A stretch of DNA of 64,000 nt from Saccharothrix tamanrassetensis. GTDB taxonomy: Bacteria; Actinomycetota; Actinomycetes; Mycobacteriales; Pseudonocardiaceae. Shown piece after piece: positions 45,302 to 53,242 of this stretch (the stretch's first letter is position 1; each line of letters opens with the position of its first letter). A model generated the notes under the pieces. The model made no database searches. It worked only from the letters and a program-made list of their open reading frames with translations, and was not told where the DNA came from. The DNA lies in assembly GCF_014203665.1 (NCBI RefSeq), contig NZ_JACHJN010000005.1, forward strand, positions 1 to 64,000, read 5' to 3'. A program made the position numbers and the translations under genes.

Positions 45302-46030
45302 ATGAACATCGAAGGCAAGGTCGCGCTGGTCACAGGTGGTAGCCGGGGTATCGGTGCGGCGGTGGCGGTGCGGCTCGCGGGCAATGGCGCGGACGTCGCG
45401 CTGACCTACCGGAACAACGCGGACGACGTGGTGGAGCGGATCAAGGCGCTCGGGCGCCGGGTGGTGGCGATCCGGGCCGAGAGCGAGGACCCGGCGGCCG
45501 TCGCGGCGGCGGTGGACGAGGCCGTCGGCACGTTGGGGCGGTTGGACGTCCTGGTGAACAACGCCGCCGCGTTCATCACCGGTCCGGTGGAGGAGCTGGG
45601 CGTCGAGGAGTTCGACCGGACGTTCGCGGTGAACGTGCGGGCCCCGTTCGTGGCGGTCAAGGCCGCGCTGCCGCACCTCGGCGACGGCGGGCGGATCATC
45701 AACGTCGGCAGCAACGTCGCCGACCGGGCGGTGTTCCCCGGTCTGTCGCTGTACTCGGCGAGCAAGGCTGCGCTGGTCGGCCTGACCAAGGCGCTGGCGC
45801 GCGAGCTCGGGCCGCGCGGCATCACGGTCAACCTGGTGGTCCCCGGTCCGACGAACACCGACCTCGCCCCCGAGGAGGGCCCGTACGCCGAGGTGATCCG
45901 GGGCTTCACCGCCCTCGGCCGGTTCGCCGAGGCGGACGAGGTCGCCGCGGCGGTGGCCTACCTGGCCTCCGACGAGGCGCGGTACAGCACCGGTGCGCAG
46001 CTGCACGTGGACGGCGGTTTCACCAGTTGA
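45302..46030 (+). CDS. short-chain dehydrogenase/reductase (SDR)
   Basis: 242 residues of the classical SDR type. TGGSRGIG near residue 12, NNAA near 87, catalytic YSASK near 153 with NVGSNVADRA as the Ser strand, and the ending STGAQLHVDGGF. Sequence style fits FabG-like 3-oxoacyl reductases. It begins at ATG 45302 and stands alone, closed by a strong terminator. Substrate unknown. Confidence 0.88.
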   Translation: MNIEGKVALVTGGSRGIGAAVAVRLAGNGADVALTYRNNADDVVERIKALGRRVVAIRAESEDPAAVAAAVDEAVGTLGRLDVLVNNAAAFITGPVEELGVEEFDRTFAVNVRAPFVAVKAALPHLGDGGRIINVGSNVADRAVFPGLSLYSASKAALVGLTKALARELGPRGITVNLVVPGPTNTDLAPEEGPYAEVIRGFTALGRFAEADEVAAAVAYLASDEARYSTGAQLHVDGGFTS

Positions 46031-46036
46031 GGTGGA

Positions 46037-46072
46037 GGTGGGGGCGTGCCTACAGGCTGGCACGCCCCCACC
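46037..46072 (+). terminator. hairpin terminator after the SDR gene
   Basis: A 14-base-pair perfect stem (46037-46050 with 46059-46072) with an 8-base loop, 7 bases after the stop. Confidence 0.88.
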
Positions 46073-46146
46073 GGTGTTCGGTGACGCTACTGGTCAGGCG
46101 CCGTCAGTCGGCACCCACTGGTCGGGCCCACCGGCCCGCACCACCG

Positions 46147-46665
46147 TCAGCTGATGTTGACGTCGATGCAGGCGTAGAACGCGTTGGACGTGTCGCCGAT
46201 GTTCCAGATGGCCAGGACCTTCTGGCGGCCGGACGCACTACCGAGGTTGATGGTGTGCGACACCGACGCGGGCGGCTGCTGCATGTTGCCGTCCACGAAC
46301 CCGACCCGCTGGCCGCCGACGTAGTACTCGTAGTTGGCGGTGCGGTGCCGGGCGGTGAACACCCAGTTGAAGGTGACCGTCCGGCCGACGTTGGTGACCT
46401 TCCAGCCCTTGCTGTCGTTGTTCAGCTCGGCGAACCCGGCGTTGCCGCCGTGGCAGGTGCGCAGGCCCTTCGGGCCCTCGACGCTCTGCGGCTCGTACTT
46501 GATGCTGCCGCAGGCCACGGTGCCCTTGGCGCACTGCGCCTGCCTGCTCGGCGGTGAGGACACGTAGCCATGGGCGAACGCCGGTGCCGTTGGCAGGGCG
46601 ACGACCACGAGGGGCGCGGCGAGCACGCCGGCCGCAATCGCGGCGATCCTTCGGCGGAGTGCCAT
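46147..46665 (-). CDS. secreted lytic polysaccharide monooxygenase (AA10)
   Basis: 172 residues from the ATG at 46665, with AGGAG 6 bases ahead. The signal peptide ends ...APAFA, so the mature protein starts with His32 in HGYVSSPPSRQ, the N-terminal copper ligand of the histidine brace. The second His lies in FTARHRTANYEYY (about residue 107). Four Cys (AKGTVAC, QAQC, RTC, FYAC) can form two disulfides. It is a single AA10 domain with no carbohydrate-binding module. It oxidatively cuts chitin or cellulose; a DasR-like site upstream favours chitin. Confidence 0.92.
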   Translation of the reverse strand: MALRRRIAAIAAGVLAAPLVVVALPTAPAFAHGYVSSPPSRQAQCAKGTVACGSIKYEPQSVEGPKGLRTCHGGNAGFAELNNDSKGWKVTNVGRTVTFNWVFTARHRTANYEYYVGGQRVGFVDGNMQQPPASVSHTINLGSASGRQKVLAIWNIGDTSNAFYACIDVNIS

Positions 46666-46763
46666 GTCAGCTCCTTTACGGGTGGGGCGGGGTCTTCGCT
46701 GGGCGCTCCCGGTCCCGAAGCAGCATGAACCGCTTTGGGCAGGACATTTCACCCAACGCGGCG

Positions 46764-46779
46764 GCAGGTCTAGACCATA
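46764..46779. promoter_or_regulatory. DasR-like operator (dre) upstream of the LPMO gene
   Basis: On the minus strand the site reads TATGGTCTAGACCTGC. The Streptomyces DasR consensus is ACTGGTCTAGACCACT, so the core TGGTCTAGACC is identical. It lies about 100 bases ahead of the LPMO start, where DasR (the GlcNAc-response repressor) would block transcription. Confidence 0.6.
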
Positions 46780-47180
46780 CTCTGTGTGATTGCCGGGTGA
46801 CAACTTTTAACCGGAAGGCCCTGGTCCTGGACGTGTCCTGTCCGGGCGAAGACGGCAGAGCCCGACATCGGGGCGGGTGGTGCCGGCCGGGCACCTGATG
46901 GGGCCGCAGACGGGTTGGCGGGGCTCGCACCTGCTCTACGGGGATGGTTGCGTGGTTCGGGGCTAGGTCGCGGAACCCCGGATGATCGCCTTGACAAGGG
47001 TGAGGCATCCGCTGATCGGCGACGTGTCCGGCCCATCGGGGTACCAGAGGCCCGTCACCAGCCCGACGATCTTCGGCCCAGAGTCGGGAGTCCCGGTCGA
47101 GGTCACCCGAACAACTCCGGTGCCCACCGTGCTCTGCCGGACGATGGTGGCCGTGTCGCGGGCTACCCGGATACTTTGCG
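46780..47180. other. intergenic region without a firm gene
   Basis: About 400 bases between divergent genes. Frames on both strands across 46978-47160 have fairly high GC at third positions, but neither has a convincing start site or known domain. It may hold the promoter of the TmrB-like gene or a decayed gene. Confidence 0.5.
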
Positions 47181-47729
47181 ATGGTGATCATCTGGCTCAA
47201 CGGCGGGTTCGGGGCGGGGAAGACGACGCTGGCGCAGGAGCTTCACCGGCGGCTTCCGGACGCGCTCGTGTACGACCCCGAGGACGTCGGCCTCATGCTG
47301 TGGAAGTGGATGCGGCCCAACGCCGACTTCCAGGACCTGCCGAGCTGGCGGGAGCTCGTCGTCGCGACGGCGCTGTCGCTGCGCAGGCACCACGCGCACA
47401 CGCTCATCGTGCCGATGTCGCTCGTCCGCGACGCCTACCGGGCCGAGATCCTCGGCGGCCTGGCCGACGCGGGCGAGGAGGTCCTGCACGTCTTCCTGGA
47501 AGCGGACGCCGACGTGCTGAGGGAGCGGCTCAGCGCTCGTGCGCCGGTCCCGGGCAACCCGGAGACGGGCCAGTCGGCCCTCGAATGGGCCCTGAGCCGC
47601 ATCGATCCGGCTGCCGCCGCCCGCCAGCCGGACGGGACGGTCGTGCTGCGCTCGGACCGGCTCACCCCGGCCCGACTGGCCGACGAGGTGCTGGCCGCAG
47701 GCCACCGGCGCATCGACTCCGCCGGGTAG
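47181..47729 (+). CDS. TmrB-like P-loop protein (AAA-type ATP-binding kinase-like)
   Basis: 182 residues. The Walker A loop GGFGAGKTT stands at residues 8-16. The stretch LVYDPEDVGLMLWKWMRPNA, then FQDLPSWRELVVATALSL, and LIVPMSLVRDAYRAEILGGL align in style with Bacillus TmrB, the ATP-binding tunicamycin-resistance protein that binds the drug. Thus the family is well supported. Drug binding here is only inferred. It starts at ATG 47181 and lies convergent with a LysR gene. Confidence 0.78.
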   Translation: MVIIWLNGGFGAGKTTLAQELHRRLPDALVYDPEDVGLMLWKWMRPNADFQDLPSWRELVVATALSLRRHHAHTLIVPMSLVRDAYRAEILGGLADAGEEVLHVFLEADADVLRERLSARAPVPGNPETGQSALEWALSRIDPAAAARQPDGTVVLRSDRLTPARLADEVLAAGHRRIDSAG

Positions 47730-47781
47730 ACCCGGACAGCCCGCCGACATCCGACCACGATGATCGAGGACGCGGCGGCGT

Positions 47782-48717
47782 TCAGCGTGGACCGACCCAG
47801 TGCGGCACCCAGGTCCCGGCGTCGTCGTGGCCGGCCGCTGTGGCGGCGAGGTGGGCGTGGAGGGTGGCCAGCGCCGGGTGGGGGTTGTCGCGGCGCCAGA
47901 GGAGCGAGTGCGGGTAGACAGGCGTCGGATCGGTCACCGGGATGCGGCGCAGGTCGTGGCCGGCGGGCCAGACGAGGCGGGTCTGCGCGCCCATGAAGGT
48001 GGCCAGGGCCGGGGTGTCGGCGACGGTGTCGAGGAGCGCGTCGGAGCCGAAGTTGGGTCCGGTCGCCTCGATGGTGAGGCCGAACTCGGCGACGAGGTCG
48101 TCGTAGTAGGCGGCCCACTCGGTGCCGGGGACGATGCCGGGCATCCAGATCCGGTGCCCGGCGAGCTGGGCGAGGGTCACCGACCGGGCGCCCGCCAGTG
48201 CGTGGGCGGGACCGGTGAGGAGTTGGAGCGGCTCGTCGATCGCCCGGACCGACTCGATGTCCCCGGGAAGGGGGCGACCGGGCGCGGCGACGGCGCGGAA
48301 GGATGCGTCGATCGCACCGGACCGGATGGCGGCGACGGCCGTCTCGATGTCGAACAGCCACACCACGTCCAGTTCGATCTCGGGGTGCGCGCGGTGGAAG
48401 CCGCGCATCAGGCCCGACGCCGCGCCGCGCGAAGCGATCACGTCGACGCGCAGCGGGCGGTGACCTGCGCGTACGGACGCGACCGCGCGCTCGGCGACGC
48501 GCAGCAGTTCGCGCGCATGGGGCAGGAACGCCTGCCCGTCGATGGTGAGCGCCGCGCCGCGCGCCGTGCGGGTGAACAGCCGCACACCAAGATCCTTCTC
48601 CAGCACGGCGATGCGCTTGGAGACGGCCTGCTGGGTGATCGACAGGTCGGCGGCGGCTTCCTGGAACTGGCCCGCGTCGGCGGCGACGACGAAGGTGCGC
48701 ACGGCTTCGAGATCCAC
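47782..48717 (-). CDS. LysR family transcriptional regulator
   Basis: 311 residues from GTG 48717. N-terminal winged HTH: VDLEAVRTFVVAADAGQFQE, AAADLSITQQAVSKRIAVLE, KDLGVRLFTRTARGAALT. The C-terminal part is the two-lobe effector domain. A longer frame to 48849 is rejected because it crosses the divergent promoter. It is divergent from an MFS gene with a palindrome between, so it probably controls that exporter. Confidence 0.9.
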   Translation of the reverse strand: MDLEAVRTFVVAADAGQFQEAAADLSITQQAVSKRIAVLEKDLGVRLFTRTARGAALTIDGQAFLPHARELLRVAERAVASVRAGHRPLRVDVIASRGAASGLMRGFHRAHPEIELDVVWLFDIETAVAAIRSGAIDASFRAVAAPGRPLPGDIESVRAIDEPLQLLTGPAHALAGARSVTLAQLAGHRIWMPGIVPGTEWAAYYDDLVAEFGLTIEATGPNFGSDALLDTVADTPALATFMGAQTRLVWPAGHDLRRIPVTDPTPVYPHSLLWRRDNPHPALATLHAHLAATAAGHDDAGTWVPHWVGPR

Positions 48718-48733
48718 GCCGGACCACGCTAGC

Positions 48734-48752
48734 CCACAACGTTCGGTTGTGG
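48734..48752. promoter_or_regulatory. putative LysR binding site
   Basis: CCACAAC-GTTCG-GTTGTGG is a perfect 7-5-7 inverted repeat, 17 bases ahead of the LysR start and about 100 bases ahead of the MFS gene. It contains the T-N11-A pattern expected of LysR sites. Confidence 0.55.
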
Positions 48753-48854
48753 CTTGCCGGCGACTTGGTTGTTTGACCTGCGGCTCGCTACGGCCTTTGC
48801 TTCCAGTGGTCAACTTCGGTTTGTTCGGACAGGACCTCGAGGAGCGCACTGGGC

Positions 48855-50105
48855 ATGGCGGACAGGAGACCGTTGGGCCGGCGGTTCGGGTGGCTGTGGG
48901 CGGCGTATGGGGTCAGTACGTTCGGCACGTGGCTCGCGTTCGACGCGTTCTCCCTGATCGCGATCCTGGTGCTGCACGCCGGGCCGACCGAGGTGTCGGT
49001 GCTGGCAGCCGCGGGGCCGGCGGTGGGGGCGGTGGTCGCGCTGCCGCTCGGGCCGTGGGTGGAGTTCCGCCGCAAGCGGCCGGTGATGGTCGCGATGGAC
49101 CTGATCCGGTTCGTGGCACTGATGAGCGTCCCTGCCGCGTACGCACTCGGTCTGCTCAGTCTCGTCCAGCTCCTGGTGGTGTCCGTCGTCGTCGGTGCGG
49201 CCGACATCGCCTTCAACGCGGCCGGTGGCGCGTGTCTGAAGACGCTCGTGCGGCCGGAGGACCTGCTCGTCGCGAACGGGCGGTTCGAGTCCACGACCTG
49301 GACCGCCACCGTGCTCGGACCACCGGTCGGCACGGCCGCGATCGGGCTGTTCGGGCCGACGATGACGGTGGTGGCCAACGCGGTCAGCTACCTGCTGTCA
49401 GCCGCCGGGATCCGTGCGATCGGCGGCCGTGAGCCGCGTCCCGTGCGCACCGGTGCGCACGGGACGCGACTCCGGCCCCGCGACCTGTTCGAAGGGTGGC
49501 GGTACATCCTGACGCACCCTGCTCTGCGCCTATTGTTCCTCAACACGGTCCTGGTCAGCGGCCTGATCATGGCGACCATGCCGCTGCTCGCCGTCCTCAT
49601 GCTCGGCGACCTCGGGTTCGCCCCCTGGCAGTACGGCCTCGCGTTCGGCCTGCCCTGCGTCGGCGGCATCATCGGCGCACGGCTTGCCCCTCGACTCGTC
49701 GCACGGTTCGGACGGCACAAGGTCATGCGCACCGCGGGGGCACTGCGCGCGTGCTGGTCGATCGGGCCGGCCTTCGTCCAGCCCGGCGTGGCCGGGCTGG
49801 TGCTCGTCATCGCGGTCGAGTTCGGACTGATCACCTGCATGGGCGTGTTCAACCCGGTCTTCGCCACCTACCGGCTGGAGCAGGTCCCGACAAACCGGGT
49901 CGCCCGCACCCTGTCGGCGTGGTCGGTCACCAGCAAGGCGACTGTCGCGGCCATGACCGGGCTGTGGGGCCTGCTGGCCGGCATCACCGACCCGCGCACC
50001 GCGATCGCCGTCGCCGGCCTGCTCATGCTGATCACCCCCTTCCTGCTTCCCCGGCACGACCGCACGCCGCACCACCAGCGGGATCCGGCCCGCAGCCCGA
50101 CGTGA
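48855..50105 (+). CDS. MFS transporter, macrolide-efflux-like
   Basis: 416 residues with about 12 membrane helices. GRRFGWLWAAYGVSTFGTWL at the N-terminus and PWVEFRRKRPVMVAMDLIRF after helix 2 fit the drug:H+ antiporter group related to MefA-type macrolide efflux proteins. The tail is hydrophilic (RHDRTPHHQRDPARSPT). Divergent LysR gene suggests inducible export of a small molecule; the substrate is unknown. Confidence 0.85.
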   Translation: MADRRPLGRRFGWLWAAYGVSTFGTWLAFDAFSLIAILVLHAGPTEVSVLAAAGPAVGAVVALPLGPWVEFRRKRPVMVAMDLIRFVALMSVPAAYALGLLSLVQLLVVSVVVGAADIAFNAAGGACLKTLVRPEDLLVANGRFESTTWTATVLGPPVGTAAIGLFGPTMTVVANAVSYLLSAAGIRAIGGREPRPVRTGAHGTRLRPRDLFEGWRYILTHPALRLLFLNTVLVSGLIMATMPLLAVLMLGDLGFAPWQYGLAFGLPCVGGIIGARLAPRLVARFGRHKVMRTAGALRACWSIGPAFVQPGVAGLVLVIAVEFGLITCMGVFNPVFATYRLEQVPTNRVARTLSAWSVTSKATVAAMTGLWGLLAGITDPRTAIAVAGLLMLITPFLLPRHDRTPHHQRDPARSPT

Positions 50106-50172
50106 CACACCGCGACCTGCCCCCCGAAGGCGGGCGATGGCCGGTCCGCCGCCGGACCAGCCGCGGACACCG

Positions 50173-51057
50173 CTAACCGGAAGGCCGGGTCCGGGAGGCC
50201 CGCCACATGGTGTGCTCCCGGCTCACCGCGTCCTCGGCGTCGGCCACCTCGGCGGACCACGCCTCCTCCTCGTCCACCAGCTCCAACCGGCCGCGCACGA
50301 TGCCCAGTTCGTTCGCCGCGAACGTGTAGGCGCGGGCGAGCGTCGACAGTTGGCGCAGGCTCATCCACGCGGTGCCCGCGGCGATCACCGCCGCCACCAC
50401 GCCCGCCAGGTCGATCCGGACCGCGCCGACCGCCCGCGCCAGCGCCGCGCAGATCCCGGCCACCTCGATGGTCAGCAGCGACGTCCGCCACCAGCCGGCC
50501 TGCCGCTCGTTGCGCCGCGCCTTGCCGGCGTACCAGTCCTGCTGGTCGACGATGCGCTCGCGCAGGTAGACCTCCTTGCGGGTGGCCAGGTCCGCCGCCC
50601 GCAGGGCACGCATCGCGTCGGTCACCACCGGCCGCTTCGACGGCGTGATGGCCGTGGTCGGGGCCTCCTCCAGCAGCGAGCCCAACTGCTCGATGAACCC
50701 GCGTTCGGCCGCGTCCTCGGGGCCGGCCTTCCCGAACGGCGCGCCGCCCACGCTGAACTTCCACGCCAGGCTCTTCGCCGACTCGGCCAGCGCCCGCCCG
50801 TCGTACCAGCGGTCCTCGGGCCGGGTCGACTTCAGGTTCACCTCGGTCACGGTGACCGCGGCCAACGCGATCGCGGTGCCGATCGCGGCCAGGTCGATCC
50901 GCCCCACCGTCCAGCTGAACACCCCGAACACGGCCGCCAGCACCGCGAGCACCAACCGCAGCCGCACCGTCCGCACGTAGCGCCGCTGCCCGTCCAGCGA
51001 CGCGGCGTCGGCCGCCTCGAACAACCCCGGGAGATCCCCGTCGGGTAAGCCGCTCAT
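50173..51057 (-). CDS. two-transmembrane SLATT/DUF4231-like effector
   Basis: 294 residues. Two pairs of membrane helices are visible: RLRLVLAVLAAVFGVFSWTV with LAAIGTAIALAAVTVTEVNL near residues 30-70, and LLTIEVAGICAALARAVGAV with AGVVAAVIAAGTAWMSLRQL near 190-235. Between them is a helical region with the family-typical RWYDGRALAESAKSLAWKFS, and a charged C-terminal coiled part follows. This fits DUF4231 and the SLATT families predicted as pore-forming effectors in nucleotide-signalled conflict systems. It overlaps the SLOG gene by 4 bases (ATGA), so the two are made together. Confidence 0.75.
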   Translation of the reverse strand: MSGLPDGDLPGLFEAADAASLDGQRRYVRTVRLRLVLAVLAAVFGVFSWTVGRIDLAAIGTAIALAAVTVTEVNLKSTRPEDRWYDGRALAESAKSLAWKFSVGGAPFGKAGPEDAAERGFIEQLGSLLEEAPTTAITPSKRPVVTDAMRALRAADLATRKEVYLRERIVDQQDWYAGKARRNERQAGWWRTSLLTIEVAGICAALARAVGAVRIDLAGVVAAVIAAGTAWMSLRQLSTLARAYTFAANELGIVRGRLELVDEEEAWSAEVADAEDAVSREHTMWRASRTRPSG

Positions 51058-51656
51058 CCCGCGCCCTCCTCCAACACCCGCGCCAGGTGGGTCACCAGCC
51101 CGGCCAGCGGCACCACCGCGGTCAGCGGCGAGGCGGAGATCCGTGCCGCGCGCGGTTCCACGGCGTCGGCGATCGCGTCGGCCGTGCGCCCGGTGCCGCG
51201 CACCACGACCAGCGGGCGCTCCCGCGCGAGGCTCAGCGCGGCCTCCTCGAACGCGATCTGCCCGCCGTTGGCCAGCACGGTGACCGACGGCCGCGTCCCG
51301 GCGACCGTCGCGGCGACCTCGGCCAACCACGGCGCCTCGGCGCCCCACCGGTCACCCGGCACCAGCACGGTCTCCGTGTGGTTCGGCTCGAACGTGGCGG
51401 ACACCCCGCCGGGCACCACGCCGATCAGCGGGAACCGCCCGCCGCACGCGGCCCGCGCCCGCCCGATGGCCCGCATGACACCGGAATCGGTCCCGCCGTC
51501 CACCACCACGGCGTCCAGCGCGTCCAACACCGGCACGAGTTCGCGCAACACCAGGGCGAACCGCTCGAAGTGCCCGTCGGCCATCCCGTCCGCGCCACCG
51601 ACCAGCACCAGCACCGGCCGCTCACGCGGTAACTCCGCGCCGGACGTGACCCGCAT
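51054..51656 (-). CDS. SLOG-domain (LSDAT, TRPM-like) nucleotide sensor
   Basis: 200 residues forming a Rossmann-like SLOG domain. VLVLVGGADGMADGHFERFA opens it, VVVDGGTDSGVMRAIGRARA is the second strand-loop, GVVPGG the third, and EPNHTETVLVPGDRWGAEAP matches the LSDAT subgroup shared with animal TRPM channels. SLOG proteins are thought to bind nucleotide derivatives such as ADP-ribose. Coupled overlap with the SLATT gene supports a sensor-effector pair. Ligand unknown. Confidence 0.75.
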   Translation of the reverse strand: MRVTSGAELPRERPVLVLVGGADGMADGHFERFALVLRELVPVLDALDAVVVDGGTDSGVMRAIGRARAACGGRFPLIGVVPGGVSATFEPNHTETVLVPGDRWGAEAPWLAEVAATVAGTRPSVTVLANGGQIAFEEAALSLARERPLVVVRGTGRTADAIADAVEPRAARISASPLTAVVPLAGLVTHLARVLEEGAG

Positions 51657-51744
51657 GATCGAAGACGCTACCGGTAGCCACCGACTGCGAACCCCGCTGT
51701 GCGATCCGGCTGAGCCCCGGCTGTGCGCCCCGGCTGTGCGCCCC

Positions 51745-51795
51745 GGCTGGGGGATGCGGCTGGGGGATGCGGCTGGGGGATGCGGCTGGGGCTGC
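51745..51795. repeat. 13-bp tandem repeat
   Basis: Three exact copies of GGCTGGGGGATGC (51745-51783) and a degenerate fourth. Related GGCTGTGCGCCCC and GGCTGGGGGTTCC words continue on both sides (51709-51870). It fills the gap between the SLOG promoter and the AI-2E-type transporter gene. No gene in 51657-51924. Confidence 0.9.
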
Positions 51796-51924
51796 GGTCG
51801 CGGGCTCGGGTGGCTGCGGCTGTGGGCTCTGGCTGGGGGTTCCGGCTGGAAGTTACGGCTGGGGGTTCCGGCTCGCGTTGGCCGAGCGGAGGCCGAACCA
51901 CCGCCCCGGCCCTACGCTCGGACG

Positions 51925-52971
51925 ATGGAGCTACCCAGGGGACTGGTGGTGCTGCTGGGCACGGCCGCGGCCGTCGTCGCCGGCGCCGGCGTCATGGCGA
52001 TGTCGTGGCTCATCGGCCCGGTGTTCCTCGCCCTGACGCTGGTGATCGCGGTGAGCCCGGTGCGGTCCTGGCTGCGCCGCAAGGGACTGCCGTCCTGGGT
52101 GGCCACCACCGCGCTCGTGCTCGGCGTCTACGCGATCCTGCTGTCCCTGGTCGCCGTCCTGGTCGTCTCGGTGGCGCAACTGGCCACCGAACTGCCCCGG
52201 TACGCCGACCGGGGCCGAGCCCTGGCCGACGCCGTCGCCGGCGGACTGGCCGGGTTCGGGGTGGGCGCGGCCGAGTTCGCCAAGGTCGCGGACAGCCTGG
52301 ACGTGGGGAGGGTGGCCGGCATCCTGGGCACGGTCCTGAGCGGTGTGGGCGGGCTGGCGTCCAACATCGTCTTCCTGCTGTGCCTGCTGCTGTTCCTCTG
52401 CGTCGACGCGTCCGGCGCGGGCGCGCGCATGGCGGTGATCGCCGCCGACCGCCCCGAAGTCGCGGCGGCACTGGGCCGGTTCGCCGCCGGCACCCGCAAG
52501 TACCTCGTGGTGTCCACCGTCTTCGGCCTGATCGTGGCCGTCCTGGACGGCGTGGCCCTGGCGATCATGGGCATCCCGCTGCCGATCCTGTGGGCACTGC
52601 TGGCGTTCATCACCAACTACATCCCCAACATCGGCTTCGTCCTCGGCCTGGCCCCGCCGACCCTGCTCGCCCTGCTGGAAGGCGGCTGGCAACCGGCGGT
52701 GTGGGTGGTCGTCGTCTACAGCGTGCTCAACTTCGTGGTGCAGACCCTGATCCAGCCCCGGTTCGTCGGCGACTCGGTGGGCCTGTCCACCACCGTCACC
52801 TTCCTCGCGCTGCTGTTCTGGGCCTGGCTGCTGGGCGGCCTGGGCGCCGTTCTCGCCATCCCGCTCACCCTGCTGGTCAAGCTCCTGCTGGTCGACATCG
52901 ACCCGAAAGCCCGCTGGGCCGACGCCTTCCTCACCGCCCGCGTCGCGCCCCCGGACCGGGCGGCGGAATAG
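51925..52971 (+). CDS. AI-2E family transporter
   Basis: 348 residues with about eight membrane helices, the pattern of the AI-2E/PerM family: long N-terminal helices, a soluble middle part (ELPRYADRGRALADAVAGGL), then PLPILWALLAFITNYIPNIG and LIQPRFVGDSVGLSTTVTFL near the C-terminus, both strongly conserved. Family members move varied small molecules or ions. Substrate unknown. ATG at 51925 is used; the open frame upstream is repeat DNA. Confidence 0.88.
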   Translation: MELPRGLVVLLGTAAAVVAGAGVMAMSWLIGPVFLALTLVIAVSPVRSWLRRKGLPSWVATTALVLGVYAILLSLVAVLVVSVAQLATELPRYADRGRALADAVAGGLAGFGVGAAEFAKVADSLDVGRVAGILGTVLSGVGGLASNIVFLLCLLLFLCVDASGAGARMAVIAADRPEVAAALGRFAAGTRKYLVVSTVFGLIVAVLDGVALAIMGIPLPILWALLAFITNYIPNIGFVLGLAPPTLLALLEGGWQPAVWVVVVYSVLNFVVQTLIQPRFVGDSVGLSTTVTFLALLFWAWLLGGLGAVLAIPLTLLVKLLLVDIDPKARWADAFLTARVAPPDRAAE

Positions 52972-53068
52972 ACCTGTTGGCCGTTGAGCGCTATCCGCTC
53001 GGCCGGTGACGGGCTGTTCCGGTTCGGGCATGATGAAAGCACCGGGCGGGCGTGGGGAGGCGGTCGAC

Positions 53069-53242
53069 GTGACAGCGGAATCACCGGCTGAGCTGTCCTG
53101 CAAGGTGCCCGATCTGGTGTCGGTGCCCTTGTCCGACATCAGACCACCGCGCACTCCGGTACTGGCGGAGGCGGTTCACCGGCTGATCACCGAGCTGCGC
53201 CGCGGTCGGTTCGGCGATTCCGTCCAGGAGCAGCGGGAATAG
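53069..53242 (+). CDS. FxSxx-like RiPP precursor candidate without the FxSxx terminus
   Basis: 57 residues from GTG 53069, with GGGAGG 8 bases ahead; a GTG at 53006 gives a less likely longer form. The middle, VPDLVSVPLSDIRPPRTPVL followed by AEAVHRLITELRRG, resembles the leader of FxSxx-COOH cyclophane RiPP precursors. Those end in F-x-S-x-x; this one ends RFGDSVQEQRE, so the Phe is there but the terminus differs. Its stop overlaps the start of the HExxH gene (TAGTG), which points to precursor and enzyme being made together. No radical SAM maturase is in the window. Confidence 0.6.
   Translation: MTAESPAELSCKVPDLVSVPLSDIRPPRTPVLAEAVHRLITELRRGRFGDSVQEQRE

Noticed and set aside
46978..47187. 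Overlapping frames on both strands with fair GC at third positions between the LPMO and TmrB-like genes.
   Set aside because: No convincing start or ribosome-binding site on either strand, and no recognisable protein; one frame overlaps the TmrB-like start.
53006..53068. Upstream GTG start for the RiPP-like peptide, adding 21 residues.
   Set aside because: No ribosome-binding site in front, whereas GGGAGG stands correctly ahead of GTG 53069.
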